Part shown: positions 12,421-23,360 of the stretch, piece after piece
How the letters are laid out: the number at the start of each line of letters is the position of its first letter
Numbering within the stretch: the stretch's first letter is position 1
NCBI RefSeq assembly: GCF_040183065.1
Contig: NC_091119.1
Location: 209,156,298 to 209,220,297, forward strand
Source: Periplaneta americana
Lineage: Eukaryota > Arthropoda > Insecta > Blattodea > Blattidae
Direction of reading: 5' to 3'
DNA: 64,000 nucleotides
Made by a program: the position numbers and the translations under genes
Notes under the pieces: model-generated
Told to the model about the DNA's origin: nothing
The model's database searches: none
The model's input: the letters and a program-made list of their open reading frames with translations, nothing else

Positions 12421-12819
12421 CCCTGTTACTGAAACAGAGTTATTAAAAATTACTAAAACTTCCAAAAAATAATACGAGTACTTCTGGTCCAGACTGCTTA
12501 TCACCCAGAACATTAAAGTTCCTAATTGATTACATAACCAAACCGTTAGTTCACATTTTCAATTTGTTTTATACATGGCACTTTCCCTTCAAAATTAAAA
12601 CAGGCTGTTATTCTTCCAATTTATAAATCTGGAGAAAAAAGGCATGCATAACTATAAGCCAATTTCTTTTCTCTCTATTGCTTCTAGAGTTTTAGAAAAA
12701 TGCATAAAAGTACATTTAATTAGCTTCTTAGAAGAACATGATATATTGAACAAGAATCAATTTGGATTTCGAAATTATTTTAGTAGGTCCTACTGTTGAT
12801 GCTATCTTTAATGTAACCA

Positions 12820-13920
12820 AAAGAGCACATTTCAATTTTGTATTACAGACAAACTATCAAAGATAGAAACACAATGCGCATGTCACTGGATAGAGAAAGG
12901 TTCAAAGTTTGGACACAGCTGCACTATTGTTTGTTTATAGCAACATGGCTACTACATCACAGGAAAAATCGCGAGATGTCAATCCATTGTGAAAGTGCAA
13001 CGTGCGTTCCGCCGTCGATTCAACAAACAGCAGATTTATGACTGAAGATAAAACGGAAGAGCACTGGTCGAACTTATCCGAGATGCTTCTCACGGAGCCC
13101 CCAGAAATCCACACGACGGGCAAGCCAGCAAATTCAACTTCCTCAATCAACGGTATGGCGTGTTCTTAGACGACGCCTTACAAGTTGCAGTTACTGCACA
13201 AATAGCGTCCATCGACGAATTTTCCACTTCAATTCTCGAGGATATGGAAGAGGGCAATTTTTCCGAACGACTCATCTTTTCGGATGAATCGACGTTTCAT
13301 CTCTCAAGTAAAGTTAATCGCCATAATGTTCGAATTTGGGGGGCAGAAAATCCTGGCGTACTCGTCGAACTTGAAAGAGACTCACCGAAAATGAATAAAC
13401 GAAGTTTATGGACCTTCCTTTTTTGCGGAGCAAACTGTGACAGGAACATCATACGTGGACATGCTGCAAAACTGGTTGTTTCCTCAACTTCACGAAGATT
13501 CAAATGACTTCATTTTCATGCAAGATGGCGCCCCGTCTCACTTTCACCTTGAGGTGCGGCGTTATCTGAACAACACCATTCCACAGCGTTGGACAAGATC
13601 TTGTTCATTGTGTTTGGCCTCCCAGGTCACCAGACCTTACTCCTTGTGATTTTTATCTATGGGAGTACACAAAAGACACAGCGTTTGTCCCACCTTTGGC
13701 AGCTACTCTTGAAGATCTGAGAAATAGAATTGTTGAAACTGTCAATTCAATAAACAGACCAGCTGATGCGTGTGTGAATGAACTGGACTACCGTCTCGCG
13801 CAACACATGGTGCTCAAGTGTCTGTAGGATAAAACTTTGGACCTTCCTTTATTCACTGACATGCGCAATGTGTTTCTATCTTTGATAGTTTGTAATACAA
13901 AATTGAAATCTGCTCTTTCA
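12820..13920 (+). mobile_element. DUF4817-type mariner element with decayed transposase
   Basis: Long imperfect terminal inverted repeats (about 12820-12915 and 13830-13920) share AAACTATCAAAGATAGAAAC and TGCGCATGTCA. Between them is a plus-strand transposase of the family often annotated with an N-terminal DUF4817 domain. Seen blocks: VKVQRAFRRRFN near 12990, LIFSDESTFHLSSKVNRHNV (first Asp, about 13270-13340), VRIWG, FMQDGAPSHFHLEVRRYL (second Asp, about 13515) and R-S-P-D-L-T-P-C-D-F-Y-L-W near 13625, ending ELDYRLA. Frameshifts near 13040, 13430 and 13620, plus an altered N terminus, make it inactive. It interrupts the LINE at 12421-15530. A related, internally deleted copy lies at 36916-37756. 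Confidence 0.85.
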
Positions 13921-13996
13921 TTTTGAATCATAGTGTTTGGCCTGTAAAAATAAATGTTTAGGTGTTTTATTGACATTAGAAAAGTCTATATTATTA

Positions 13997-14329
13997 AATC
14001 CGTGGCGCTACAGCCCGTGAAGGGCCTAGACCGACCAGCCGGCTGCTGGCCTCACGCTCACATGCCGAAGCAAATCCAACCAGAATGGAGGTATCGTGTG
14101 GTTAGCACGATGATCCCCCCAGCCGTTATAGCTGGTATTCGCAACCGGATTTCGCTACCTATCGTAGCTCCCCAAGTACATCACGATGCTGGGTGGGCAC
14201 CGGTCCCATACACTGGCCGAAATTTCATGAGAAAATTTCTTCCCCCATGAGGACTTGAACCAGCGCGCATTTCGTAACGCGAGTTCTAGGCAGGATGCCT
14301 TAGACCGTGACGCCACGGTGCGGGACCCT
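13997..14329 (-). mobile_element. tRNA-derived SINE, family 2, copy 1
   Basis: Minus-strand SINE flanked by the 10-bp duplication TATATTATTA (13987-13996 and 14330-14339). The head at the right end reads CCGTGGCGTCACGGTCTAAG (A-box) and GGTTCAAGTCCTC (B-box). The tail lies at the left, ending with GTAGCGCCACGG. It interrupts the LINE reverse transcriptase. A second copy in the opposite orientation is at 22978-23325. Confidence 0.9.
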
Positions 14330-15854
14330 TATATTATTAGAAAAATTAAATAGGATAGAAATTAATGGAACTGTTTTGAAATTGTTTGCTTTTTGCTTCA
14401 GCACCAGTAATGACTTTAGTAGCATTCGAAATATTAATATCGATATCCCACAGGGTCTGTCCTTGGTCCTATTTAGTTTTTTTTTAATATATTAGGCCTA
14501 ATGATTTACTGGCAGTTAATTTAGAAAAATTCAATAGTGAGATATTTTCGTATGCGGACGATAATGTTGTTATTTTTACAGGCAAAACTTGGAATGATAC
14601 CTACCATAATGCAAATAATGGCATCACTTTGATTCCAATCTATTTGTCTTCAATCGTACTAAAACTACGGTTGTACCATTTTCGTTAACATCTGTTGGTA
14701 TGAAATCTCCTGATTCGCTCTTGTATTAAAAAATTTATACATTCAATTATTGTTCTTCTAATATAATATTGTTGACTGTCCTATTCGAAATGAATCTCAA
14801 GTATCTCGGAATAATACTCGACCAGCACTTGCGTTGGGATGAACATGTTCTTTTCCTTTGCAATATATTAAGAAAAATTGATTATTTTGTTATCTTACGA
14901 AATTACTTGACTATTCAAACTTTACAAACGATTTACCTCGCATTAGTACAAGCTACATATATTACAATACGGTATTATAGGATAGGATTGTGCTTTTAGT
15001 ACCTCTCTCATGCCAATAACACTGCTACAGAAAAGAATAAAAAAAATATATCTGTCTTAATAAGCCTGTTGATTATCCCTCAGAACTGTTGTATTCTGAA
15101 TTTAAAGTATTTAATATCCATCAAATTTATAACAATGTCTTATTGAATTTGGTACATAAAAACCGTAATATATTTAATTTTTATTCGCATAAATAATAAA
15201 ACCAAAACATCAGACAACATAATATGCTTGACAGAACCTAAATGTACCACAACTGCAGCTTATAATCAGAGTAGCAACTCCGTTCAAGACTCTAACAGGA
15301 TAACAGCTAAATTACCAAACATTTAATGCTCCTTATTAAAAAAAAATAAAAAAAAATAAATAAATAAAAACAATTAAAAAGTATTGTTTCGGGAGGCTAT
15401 ATAAAGTTTCAATTACTGTAATATCTGTTTTTTCTCTTTTTACTTTTTATTTTTTGTTAATTAATTAAATACTTGTTTTAAAATTTTGTGGAATACCTCC
15501 TGAGCACGAGTATGTATTCTTTCTGGGGGTGCTAGAGTGATTTTTAAATATAAAAAAAACAATATGTATCTTTATTGTAGGAATTAAAATTATTCTTACT
15601 ATTATTATTTGCAGGTCATCTTGAATATACTGCATTGGATCAAAGTGTTTTTATATACATTATACAGATGTAGTTTTTAGTAATATGAGTGCTCTGGAGT
15701 ATCAGGGAAATATATGACCTTAATGTTCTGGCTGATATGTGCATCTATTATCAGGCAGTACATCTCACTTGACGATATGTGTCAGAGGAAGAACAATTGT
15801 TTGTATACATCTGAAGTCTGACTAGTGTAATATGTAGCTAATCAGCCTTTGTAT

Positions 15855-15995
15855 GCAATGGAGGGGGAAAGGAACTGGCCACCCTACCCCACTATCTCCT
15901 GGCTTAGTTGCCTCGCCTCATGAGTGATGCCTGATTTGGTGTCACTTATGGGGTTCAAACCTGTCTTCGTTCAGTTGACTAAACAACAACATTAT
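15855..15995 (+). mobile_element. Short SINE, family 3, copy 1
   Basis: About 140 bp running from TGCAATGGAGGGGGAAAGG through CTGGCCACCCTACCCC and GAGTGATGCCTGATTTGGTG to GGGTTCAAACCTGTCTTCG (B-box-like), ending in an AAC-rich tail. Other copies: 35925-36040 (inverted) and 54865-54980 (direct). The repeated ends and the AAC/GTT tail support a SINE family; the promoter class is inferred. Confidence 0.7.
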
Positions 15996-16424
15996 TATTT
16001 ACTGAAAGGGTTAGATGGATAAACTTACATCATGAAATCGTCTTCAACAAAATCTGTAAACAGTAACATGCTACCTAATAGTTCACAACAATATTATTAT
16101 TGAATTTTAAAGATTTTAAGCGACAAGTTCATTCCATATTGTACTTCTAGCCTTGCAAGGTCTTTTTATTAGGTGTCTTTTCTGTGAGTTCATTTGTTTT
16201 AAATAGTGTATCTACTCTACACTTTCAAATAAATGTTATCAAAGCTGTCTTCTTCGGTATAGAATTTAAATTTCTTCCTTATGTATTCTTTTTCAAAATG
16301 TCCTATTATGTTCATTTGCACAGTTACATTTCCACAAAAAATTAAGCACTGATTTTCAACAAACGCGTCTGATATGCAGACGATCCTTAGTAAAACTGAT
16401 GACGATCACGCCTTTGCACAGTGA

Positions 16425-16642
16425 ATTTTAAATTTTTTTAAATTTTATTGGGTTATTTTACGACGCTGTATCAACATTAGGTTATTTAGCGTCTGAATGA
16501 CATGAAGGTGAATAATGCCGGTGAAATGAGTCCGGGGTCCAGCACCGAAAGTTGCCCAGCATTTGCTCGTATTGGGTTGAGGGAAAACCCCGGAAAAAAC
16601 CTCAAGCAGGTAACTTGCCCCGACCAGGATACGAACCCGGGC
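16425..16642 (-). mobile_element. tRNA-derived SINE, family 1, copy 2 (5' truncated)
   Basis: Same family as 9055-9317. It is flanked by the 11-bp duplication TTGCACAGTGA (16414-16424 and 16643-16653). The head is truncated inside the B-box, so the A-box is missing, consistent with incomplete reverse transcription. Confidence 0.9.
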
Positions 16643-16670
16643 TTGCACAGTGATCCTTCGCAAATCTAGA

Positions 16671-16845
16671 TGGACAAAATTAATAACTTTTCTCCTATCT
16701 AACAGATTTTCATGAAACTTTGTACAGTAGTTACAAATAGTATATTTGTTTTCTGATTATGTTTGTGTAAGGAAAACTACCTCTTATATGGGGGTGGGGG
16801 TGCACTTAGACAAAATTAGTAACTTTTCTCCTATCTAAAACGGAA
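16671..16845 (+). repeat. Short direct repeat about 135 bp apart
   Basis: GACAAAATTAATAACTTTTC followed by TCCTATCTAA occurs at about 16673 and again, with one change, at about 16808. Between them lie about 100 bp ending in a GGGGGTGGGGGTG tract. It may be an old tandem duplication. The stretch onward to 17390 has no gene. Confidence 0.5.
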
Positions 16846-17394
16846 TACATCTAACATAAACAAGGCTGTATGATAAAGGGAAGTGATGGGCGACTGATGT
16901 TATCCAGGTGCTTAAAGGGCTGCAAATAAATTCAAAGTCGCTAGGTTCCGCGAAAGTTTCTCTATTGATCCAACTCAGCGCCTTTCCAGAAATATTTCGG
17001 CATAAAAAATGTGATTCTATCTCATCCTCAATTTTGTACGTCTATATATACATTTAAAATATTATAGAGCTACTTATAAATGAAAGTCACCGAATAAATT
17101 ATACGTTACGGTTAAAATAATAAACGAAATCCAAAAAGTTGTAAATTTATATTATAATTCAAAATTGCAATTTATTGGCGAATTCAGAAACTTTGTTTTT
17201 CTACCGTAAAAACCGTACAAATTATAAGTTCCTCGTTTCGAATAATAAAAATAACAGTAAAAACGATGTCAGGGTTCTAAAAAACGCGAGGATAAATTAC
17301 TCAAATTATTTATTAAACGAAATGCATAAACAATTTTTTTGAAATGCATAGTAGAAAATTTTAATTTTGGCAAGGATTTTTCATTTCCGGATCA

Positions 17395-17640
17395 CTGTGC
17401 CTGGCTCAAACGCTAGCGCGCTGGTCTTTTAACCAGGTGGTCCGGGTTCGACACTCAGAATTCCAGATCGGGATGGAATTTGTAATGAATAAAGCACACG
17501 CTGCGGAGAGTTTTCTCGGGGTACTCTCCACCTTCCCCTAGTTTCATCTATCATCTTCAGTAGTTAAAAATAGTCTGAGGCGAAGTCTCCGGGTTTCCGT
17601 TCTAGTGCAAGACAGCTTGCTGATCACTCAGGCCTATACA
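17395..17640 (+). mobile_element. tRNA-derived SINE, family 4, copy 2
   Basis: Plus-strand head with TGGCTCAAACGCTAGCGCG (A-box) and GGTCCGGGTTCGACACTC (B-box), then a body with TTTTCTCGGGGTACTCTCC, also found in diverged form at 10925-11175. No clear target duplication was found. Confidence 0.65.
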
Positions 17641-18570
17641 TCCGATCAAGAGATGACTGTTAATTTGACGTTCGTCAAGCAATTCTAATAGGCCCTACTC
17701 GTGAGATTTTAAATACTGCTAACAGAAGGAAATACATCACAGTTTCCAAAATGTTACCTTTCGGTTCACGGCTTTCCCTGCCAAAAAAAGTCAAACATTT
17801 CCATTTAATAAGGTAGGCATTATAAACAATGCACAAGCAACAGTTGATATTATTTTAAGTGCGCAGAAGGCCACCAGGGATAACGAGCCACGCTGAGTGT
17901 AACTGTAAGGGGAATGCTAGGTAATCCAGTGGCACATTGTATTAATGTCGCTAAATACCACTTCCCTAGCACCAATTCCATCGACGAAAGTTGATTTAGC
18001 GTAGTTAAATAATACTGAACTACAAAACACACAAGGAAAGAGACTAGAGTAATGCCCCCCCCCGGGGTACGAAGGGCAGTTTTTATAGAAGTAAAATAAC
18101 ACTTATGTGTTTAATTTATAAAGAATATTTTATGTCACATTAAACTGATTTTAATTTGTGATACTAGGGCGTTATTAACCAGAAATAATATGAAATAAAT
18201 TGTAAAGGAAATATGTCCACAGATCTAATCTATTATGGTGAACAAAATGACGAAATATCTGATTAAAATGAAGCAAAAACTGAACGAAGAGCAAACTGTG
18301 GCACTGCAAAATCGCATCAATCTTCATTCATATTTCTGGATTTATAGTAGACCTAATTATCATTGTTAAGTAGTCGAGATTAAATAGGACAGGGTAACTT
18401 TCATTTAGTTGTTGAACGGCACAACGGTAGCTGTTAAGTGCCTGGTTAGAGTTAGTGGCAAGTGCAGCTTCCGAGCACACTTATCAAAAAGACAAGAACT
18501 GCAAGAGGCAAAGAAATAAAAATTTCTAGTTTTGAGGGGTGAATTTCCCAAAATCTCGGCTGTGAACATA
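17641..18570. other. No supported gene (start of the intron of the next exon)
   Basis: If the secreted-protein exon at 18577-18699 is real, this is its first intron on the minus strand. A minus-strand GKWY motif occurs near 17955 but its splice phase does not fit (see rejected items). Otherwise AT-rich. Confidence 0.35.
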
Positions 18571-18576
18571 TTTTAC

Positions 18577-18699
18577 CTGGTCCATGTCGAAATCATGCTG
18601 CGATTTGATTTCCGGGCACTCGTTGGCGCCGTCCCCCTGAAGGGGCGTGGTCTGCAAAGCGACGAGCATCACGGCGAGAAGAGCACCACACCACTCCAT
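18577..18699 (-). CDS. First coding exon of a lipocalin (apolipoprotein D-like)
   Basis: Forty-one codons on the minus strand from ATG at 18699 to a consensus donor (CAG|GTAAAA, GT at 18576-18575). Residues 1-25 are a signal peptide (MEWCGALLAVMLVALQTTPL, then QGDGA). The mature start N-E-C-P-E-I-K-S-Q-H-D-F-D-M-D-Q matches the N-terminal strand of ApoD-type lipocalins (C-P, then F-D-x-x-K/Q), secreted barrels that carry small hydrophobic ligands. The diagnostic G-x-W should open the next exon, which I could not locate. An upstream in-frame ATG at 18732 would add 11 residues and spoil the signal peptide, so I prefer 18699. The exon shares phase 0 and its end motif with 4124-4240. The family call rests on a short segment. 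Confidence 0.6.
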
Positions 18700-18801
18700 C
18701 ACACACGAATCACTTGGGCAAGCGGCGGGCACCGACTATGTGACCGGCTGACGAGGGAGGATTGAGCAGCCTTCAATTACACACGAATTGAGACAATTTA
18801 G

Positions 18802-18809
18802 TGACGTCA
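18802..18809. promoter_or_regulatory. Perfect CRE about 105 bp upstream of the lipocalin-like exon
   Basis: TGACGTCA lies upstream of the minus-strand ATG at 18699. No TATA box was seen between them. It may be a proximal enhancer of the lipocalin-like gene. The same octamer occurs at 5960, 34920 and in both arms of the element at 41656-44221. Confidence 0.35.
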
Positions 18810-18899
18810 GAATCTGTTTCTTGCAGGGCGAGGCGTCACTGAGCGGACTAATCAGTTACCGTCATCACAATCGCAGAGGTTCGTTCCCGTCCCGTCTGT

Positions 18900-20026
18900 T
18901 CACGACAGTCATCGAAAACTATGTATGTCGCCATATATTAATTTATATCAACACGTTCCTAGCCTCGGCTTTTTTTTATTATGATTACCACTGTCGTCCA
19001 TATAACTATATCGTTGTGCTTGTTTCCTCATCATGGTCTTCTATATACGTCTATTTAATATCATGTTCATCGTCGACTACATCGTTATATTGTTCCATTA
19101 TTAGGGTAAACATTGTCGAATATAAACATGGTCGTATGGATTCTGTATTACGGTGATAATTGTTAACTATGTACATCGTTGTATGGTTCCATTATAAAGG
19201 TAAACATTGTCGAATATAAACATGGTCGTATGGATTCTGTATTACGGTGATAATTGTTAACTATGTACATCATTGTATGGGTCCATTATCCATTATAACG
19301 GTAAACATTGTCGAATATAAACATGGTCGTATGGATTCTGTATTACGGTGATCATTGTCAACTATGTACATCGTTGTATGGTTCCATTATAAAGGTAAAC
19401 ATTGACGAATATAAACAAGGTCGTATGGATTCTGTATTACGGTGATAATTGTCAACTATGTACATCGTTGAATGGTTCCATTATAATGGTAAACATTGTC
19501 GAATATAAACATGGTCGTATGGATTCTGTATTACGGTGATCATTGTCAACTATGTACATCGTTGTATGGTTCCATTATAAAGGTAAACATTGACGAATAT
19601 AAACATGGTCGTATGGATTCTGTATTACGGTGATAATTGTCAACTATGTACATCGTTGAATGGTTCCATTATAATGGTAAACATTGTCGAATATAAACAT
19701 GGTCGTATGGATTCTGTATTACGGTGATAATTGTTAACTATGTACATCGTTGTATGGTTCCATTATAAAGGTAAACATTGACGAATATAAACATGGTCGT
19801 ATGGATTCTGTATTACGGTGATAATTGTCAACTATGTACATCGTTGAATGGTTCCATTATAATGGTAAACATTGTCGAATATAAACATGGTCGTATGGAT
19901 TCTGTATTACGGTGATAATTGTTAACTATGTACATCGTTGTATGGTTCCATTATAAAGGTAAACATTGACGAATATAAACATGGTCGTATGGATTCTGTA
20001 TTACGGTGATAATTGTTAACTATGTA
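18900..20026 (+). repeat. 94-bp satellite array with 188-bp dimer order
   Basis: Head-to-tail copies of a 94-bp unit recognisable by ATGGTCGTATGGATTCTG and TATTACGGTGATAATTGT. Unit starts fall at about 19127, 19221, 19322 (one unit has a 7-bp insertion), 19416 and onward every 94 bp. From about 19380 two variants alternate: one with AAAGGTAAACATTGACG, the other with AATGGTAAACATTGTCG, giving a dimeric higher-order repeat. Units to the left (18900-19120) are strongly diverged. The array resumes at 25249-25510 after an inserted element. No coding potential. Confidence 0.9.
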
Positions 20027-20175
20027 CAGCTGTCAAAAAAAAAAAAGTGGCCGCACTCGTGGACAGCGAATATTTTCAAAGACCACTTCGGGTCGCGGCG
20101 ATGTTACACGATGCATGTGCTTGTACAAGCAGTTCCGGAACTATGAAAGTGTTCCATATCTGCTCCTCGCAGACC

Positions 20176-20226
20176 AGCGGTAGAGTGCTTGTTTAATGAT
20201 CCAAAGGTTCTGGGTTCGGGCCTTCT
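20176..20226 (+). other. tRNA-like module at the left end of element A
   Basis: CAGCGGTAGAGTGCTTG (A-box-like, as in tRNA D arms) and AAGGTTCTGGGTTCGGGCC (B-box-like) sit about 150-200 bp inside the left terminus and face inward. The cloverleaf is incomplete, so this is not a functional tRNA gene. It is followed by a T-rich tract. Confidence 0.55.
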
Positions 20227-20249
20227 TCAAGTTTTCATTTTATTTTTTA

Positions 20250-21317
20250 ATCGTTCTTTAGCGATGTAAATGATATTCCAATTATCATTTATATCCAGTT
20301 ATCTTTCTCGATGGATATCACGTTATTTATATTTTGTTATCGTTCTTTAGAGATATGAATAAAATTCAAGTCATCATTTGTATTCTGTTATCGTTTTATA
20401 ACGATATGAATAATAATTATTACTATTGTAGCTACAGTATCTCCAATGGGGGTTAGCCCTATTTTACATATGTATGTTAGGGCTATAGTTTTATACACAA
20501 AAAAAGATAAGCATAAAGAGAAATGGAAAAGAAAATTAAATTAGCTTACGCGATGTAAACAAAACATAAACAATCCGTAAATTAGGCATTGCGATTGCAA
20601 AACAAATATCAGTTATCAATTTGAAACATACAAAAACATTAACAACACACATACGTAACACTTCTATAACACAAATATGCAGCTTTCCGTACCATACATC
20701 ATAAATTAATACACAATAGTCACACAGACACAATCAAACTATAATTACGACATTGCGACGACATCAAGCATCCCATAACTGACTCACATACATAACAAAT
20801 CAAGCATCCGTTGCAACACATACACTTCAACATAGTAACCACACTTTTAAAAGTTACAAATTTGGCTCCAAGAAGAATAAATAGGACACTGTTACTAATT
20901 ACTATTCTTCTACAATTTCTTAAATACATCTGTAATAAATCTGTGAAATTCCGATATGAATAATATTCACGTTTTTTATATTGTTATCGTTCTTTAGCGA
21001 TATAAATAATATTCAAGTTATCATTTATATTGTTTTCCTTCATTAGCATTATAAAATAATATTCAAGTTATTTATATTGTTATTGTTCTTTCGCAATATA
21101 AATAATCTGTATTTTATGTAAGTAATTATTATAACACAAATAAACACCTTTCTTTGTAAAATAGGTTATTTTATTTAGATAATTAAATACGTATTATATA
21201 ATATCTTATATTAATTAAACAAACCGATATTTATCATTTATATTGTGTTATCGTTCTTTAGTGATACTGTATAAATAATATTCAAGTTATTTATATTGTA
21301 ATCGTTCTTTAGCGATA
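20250..21317 (+). repeat. Minisatellite of hairpin repeats (TATCG-loop-CGATA)
   Basis: A 45-60-bp unit with the core TATCGTTCTTTAGCGATA, followed by AATAATATTCAAGTTATC, recurs at about 20250, 20338, 20390, 20985, 21081, 21250 and 21300, with two weaker copies near 20304 and 21036. It is interrupted by unrelated sequence at 20430-20940. Each core can form a short hairpin. One copy (21081-21098) is TATTG...CAATA, where both sides of the stem changed together. The copy at 20390 extends its stem (TATCGTT...AACGATA). Confidence 0.75.
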
Positions 21318-21434
21318 TAAATAACATAAATTTAATATTAGGTTTGGAAAAATCCAGTTGCATAATACTGCTATTAGTTTTTCTTTTTGTATTATTACAT
21401 TATACTATCTTGAACCACAATAAAATGAAAAGGA

Positions 21435-21515
21435 GTAACGAGGAATTGAACCTGAGACGTTGACATCTAAATTCCGACGTTCGTCCGCTGAGCTACGCAA
21501 GCCCCTACCACGCCG
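21435..21515 (-). other. tRNA-like sequence inside element A
   Basis: On the minus strand CTTGCGTAGCTCAGCGGACG (D-arm, A-box) and CTCAGGTTCAATTCCTCG (B-box) are correctly spaced for a tRNA-derived promoter. The acceptor stem does not close well, so it is a pseudogene or SINE/transposon module. Its own element boundaries were not found. Confidence 0.55.
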
Positions 21516-22562
21516 TAGCGGAGAACTGAGAAATATGTTCCCAAATTGAAGCAGCAGAAAGCCGCCATTTGTTTGTTAGAAAACGCGCGAGATTTCGAAA
21601 CCGATATTTGAATACGTGTTGTATTGCGTATCCGAAAGCTGAATGTTTTTGTTTACAGGAACAATACTTCCTTTGCGAGATACCTTTCATAACGTGTGTC
21701 TGCTGTCAGCAGAGTTGCTAGGTTTTCTGCGAGGGAAATCGGGATATCAGAAGCTAACTTAAGACATTATATTTATCATCACTTTATCGTAAGATTTATA
21801 GTTGTTTTCTGCAAAGTAGTATTCGCGTGCTTTTAATGTAATATTCGCCTCCCTGAGAAACACTAAAATACGAAAGACACACAGTACAGTGAATACTACA
21901 GGGTAATCGTTTTTTTCTTTTATTAACCACGAATATGTTTTAATCATTCGCTACTAAATTAACTTTGCAACTTTTCTTTTTCGGGACCGGTACTGCAACT
22001 GTACATCTGACGTTGAGTCCATGTTTAAACATAGTTCACTGCACTACAAAACGCAGCAATTATATGTGTCTGTTATTAGTGTAAAATACGATATCAAAAC
22101 GCTCTTTTGTTTTGGCACTCAACGCATTTAAAATACACAATGTTGATTATTTGCGAGAACAGCAACTAGGTACCGAAACGGATTAATCAACAATGCGGTA
22201 GAATTAGGGAACTATTATCTTGCGAATAGAGTTGCCTTACGGCAAATAGCTGGATTACCTCACAGACTTACTAAATTTCCGCGGGTTACCTCTATGTTTA
22301 CAATGTAACCATTTGAGTCAATATATAAATAAAAATATCGCATAATAGGAAATGCAGACTAACTTGTTTAAATTACGTTCTAGGCTATTATCCCTCAAAT
22401 CGGGATTTTTATCAATCTCGATCCGCTTTATCGGGATTCAATTAGGCTGTCAGGCTTGCACATTTTCATAGGAACTCCGAATGTGAATATTCATAACCAA
22501 GGTTAATAAGTCTACCTTTTAATTTAATCTGTAGGTTAAACTGTTGTATAAAATCAAAAAGC

Positions 22563-22577
22563 ATTATTATTATTATA

Positions 22578-22630
<53 letters not shown>

Positions 22631-22678
22631 GTAGTAGTAGTAGTAGTAGTAGTAGCAGCAGCAGCAGCAGCAGCAGCA
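22563..22678. repeat. Compound microsatellite (ATT)n-(AGT)n-(AGC)n
   Basis: An ATT/TTA tract of about 60 bp changes into about eight AGT units and then about eight AGC units. Each motif differs from the next by one base, which suggests stepwise substitution followed by slippage. Confidence 0.9.
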
Positions 22679-22977
22679 TAAAAACTGTTTCATTAATCCG
22701 TAACTAAGACAAGAGTTACTTTCAATCAGGCATATTAAAAAATTAACTTTTTGTAGTTTATACAGTTTCTGTTGAGTCGTCCAAAGGAACGATGGTGTGA
22801 AAATTCCTTCCTCTAACAGGCTATGTGGCCTAATACTTGTTCTGGGAGATGAATTTGAAATGTGTCATGCCATTACTTAATGAGTGGATACTACATGCAG
22901 TATTAATGAACATGTTTCAGCTTTTAGGCTCTGAAATTTGTTTATATACTTTTTTTAAACAGGATCTATTCGTACCG

Positions 22978-23321
22978 TCCCGCGCCGTGGCGTCATGGTC
23001 TACTCTAAGGCATGCTGCCTAGGACTCGCGTTACGGAATGCGCGCTGGTTCGAGTCCTCATGGGGGAAGAAATTTTGTCATGAAGTTTCGGCCAGTATAT
23101 GGGACCGGTGCCCACCCAGAATCGTGATGCACTTGGGGAGCTACGATAGGTATCAAAATCCGGTTGTGAAAGCCAGCTGTAAAGGCTGGGGGGGATCATC
23201 CTGCTAACCACACGATACCTCCATTCTGGTTGGTTGATCGTCCACCTCTGCTTCGGCATGTGGGCGTGAGGCCAGCAGCCGGCTGATCGGTCTGGGGCCT
23301 TCACGGACTGTAGCGCCACGG

Positions 23322-23358
<37 letters not shown>
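22978..23358 (+). mobile_element. tRNA-derived SINE, family 2, copy 2
   Basis: Plus-strand copy of the family at 13997-14329: CGCGCCGTGGCGTCATGGTC (A-box), CTGGTTCGAGTCCTC (B-box), a body with GGGACCGGTGCCCACC, and an end GTAGCGCCACGG followed by an (ATT)n tail to 23358. This orientation shows that the family ends in an ATT repeat. Confidence 0.88.

Positions 23359-23360
<2 letters not shown>

Larger units (their letters stand above)
12421..15530 (+). pseudogene. LINE relic split by a mariner and a SINE
   Basis: A plus-strand non-LTR retrotransposon in three pieces. Piece 1 (12421-12819) holds the front of the reverse transcriptase: T-S-G-P-D-C-L-S-P-R, a block like N-Y-x-P-I-S-L-L-S-I-A, and N-Q-F-G-F-R. 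Piece 2 (about 13935-13996) continues with NKCLGVFIDIRKVY, the first catalytic Asp motif. Piece 3 (14330-15530) continues with LLEKLNRIEINGTVLKL, a decayed G-V-P-Q-G-S block (D-I-P-Q-G), YADDN (catalytic), the thumb (LKYLGIILDQHLRWDEHV) and the C-terminal tail, then a poly-A-rich 3' region. The 3' end near 15490-15540 has CTCCTGAGCACGAGT, a motif seen inverted at 55710-55735. Frame breaks are many. The continuity of the protein across both insertions shows the order of events. Confidence 0.8.

Noticed and set aside
17850..18032. Minus-strand GKWY motif followed by A-R-Y-P, resembling lipocalin strand A, as exon 2 of the 18.6-kb gene
   Set aside because: The only nearby AG acceptor (GTGCTAG) gives phase 1, while the first exon ends in phase 0, and no further lipocalin motifs or donor follow. 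Probably coincidence.
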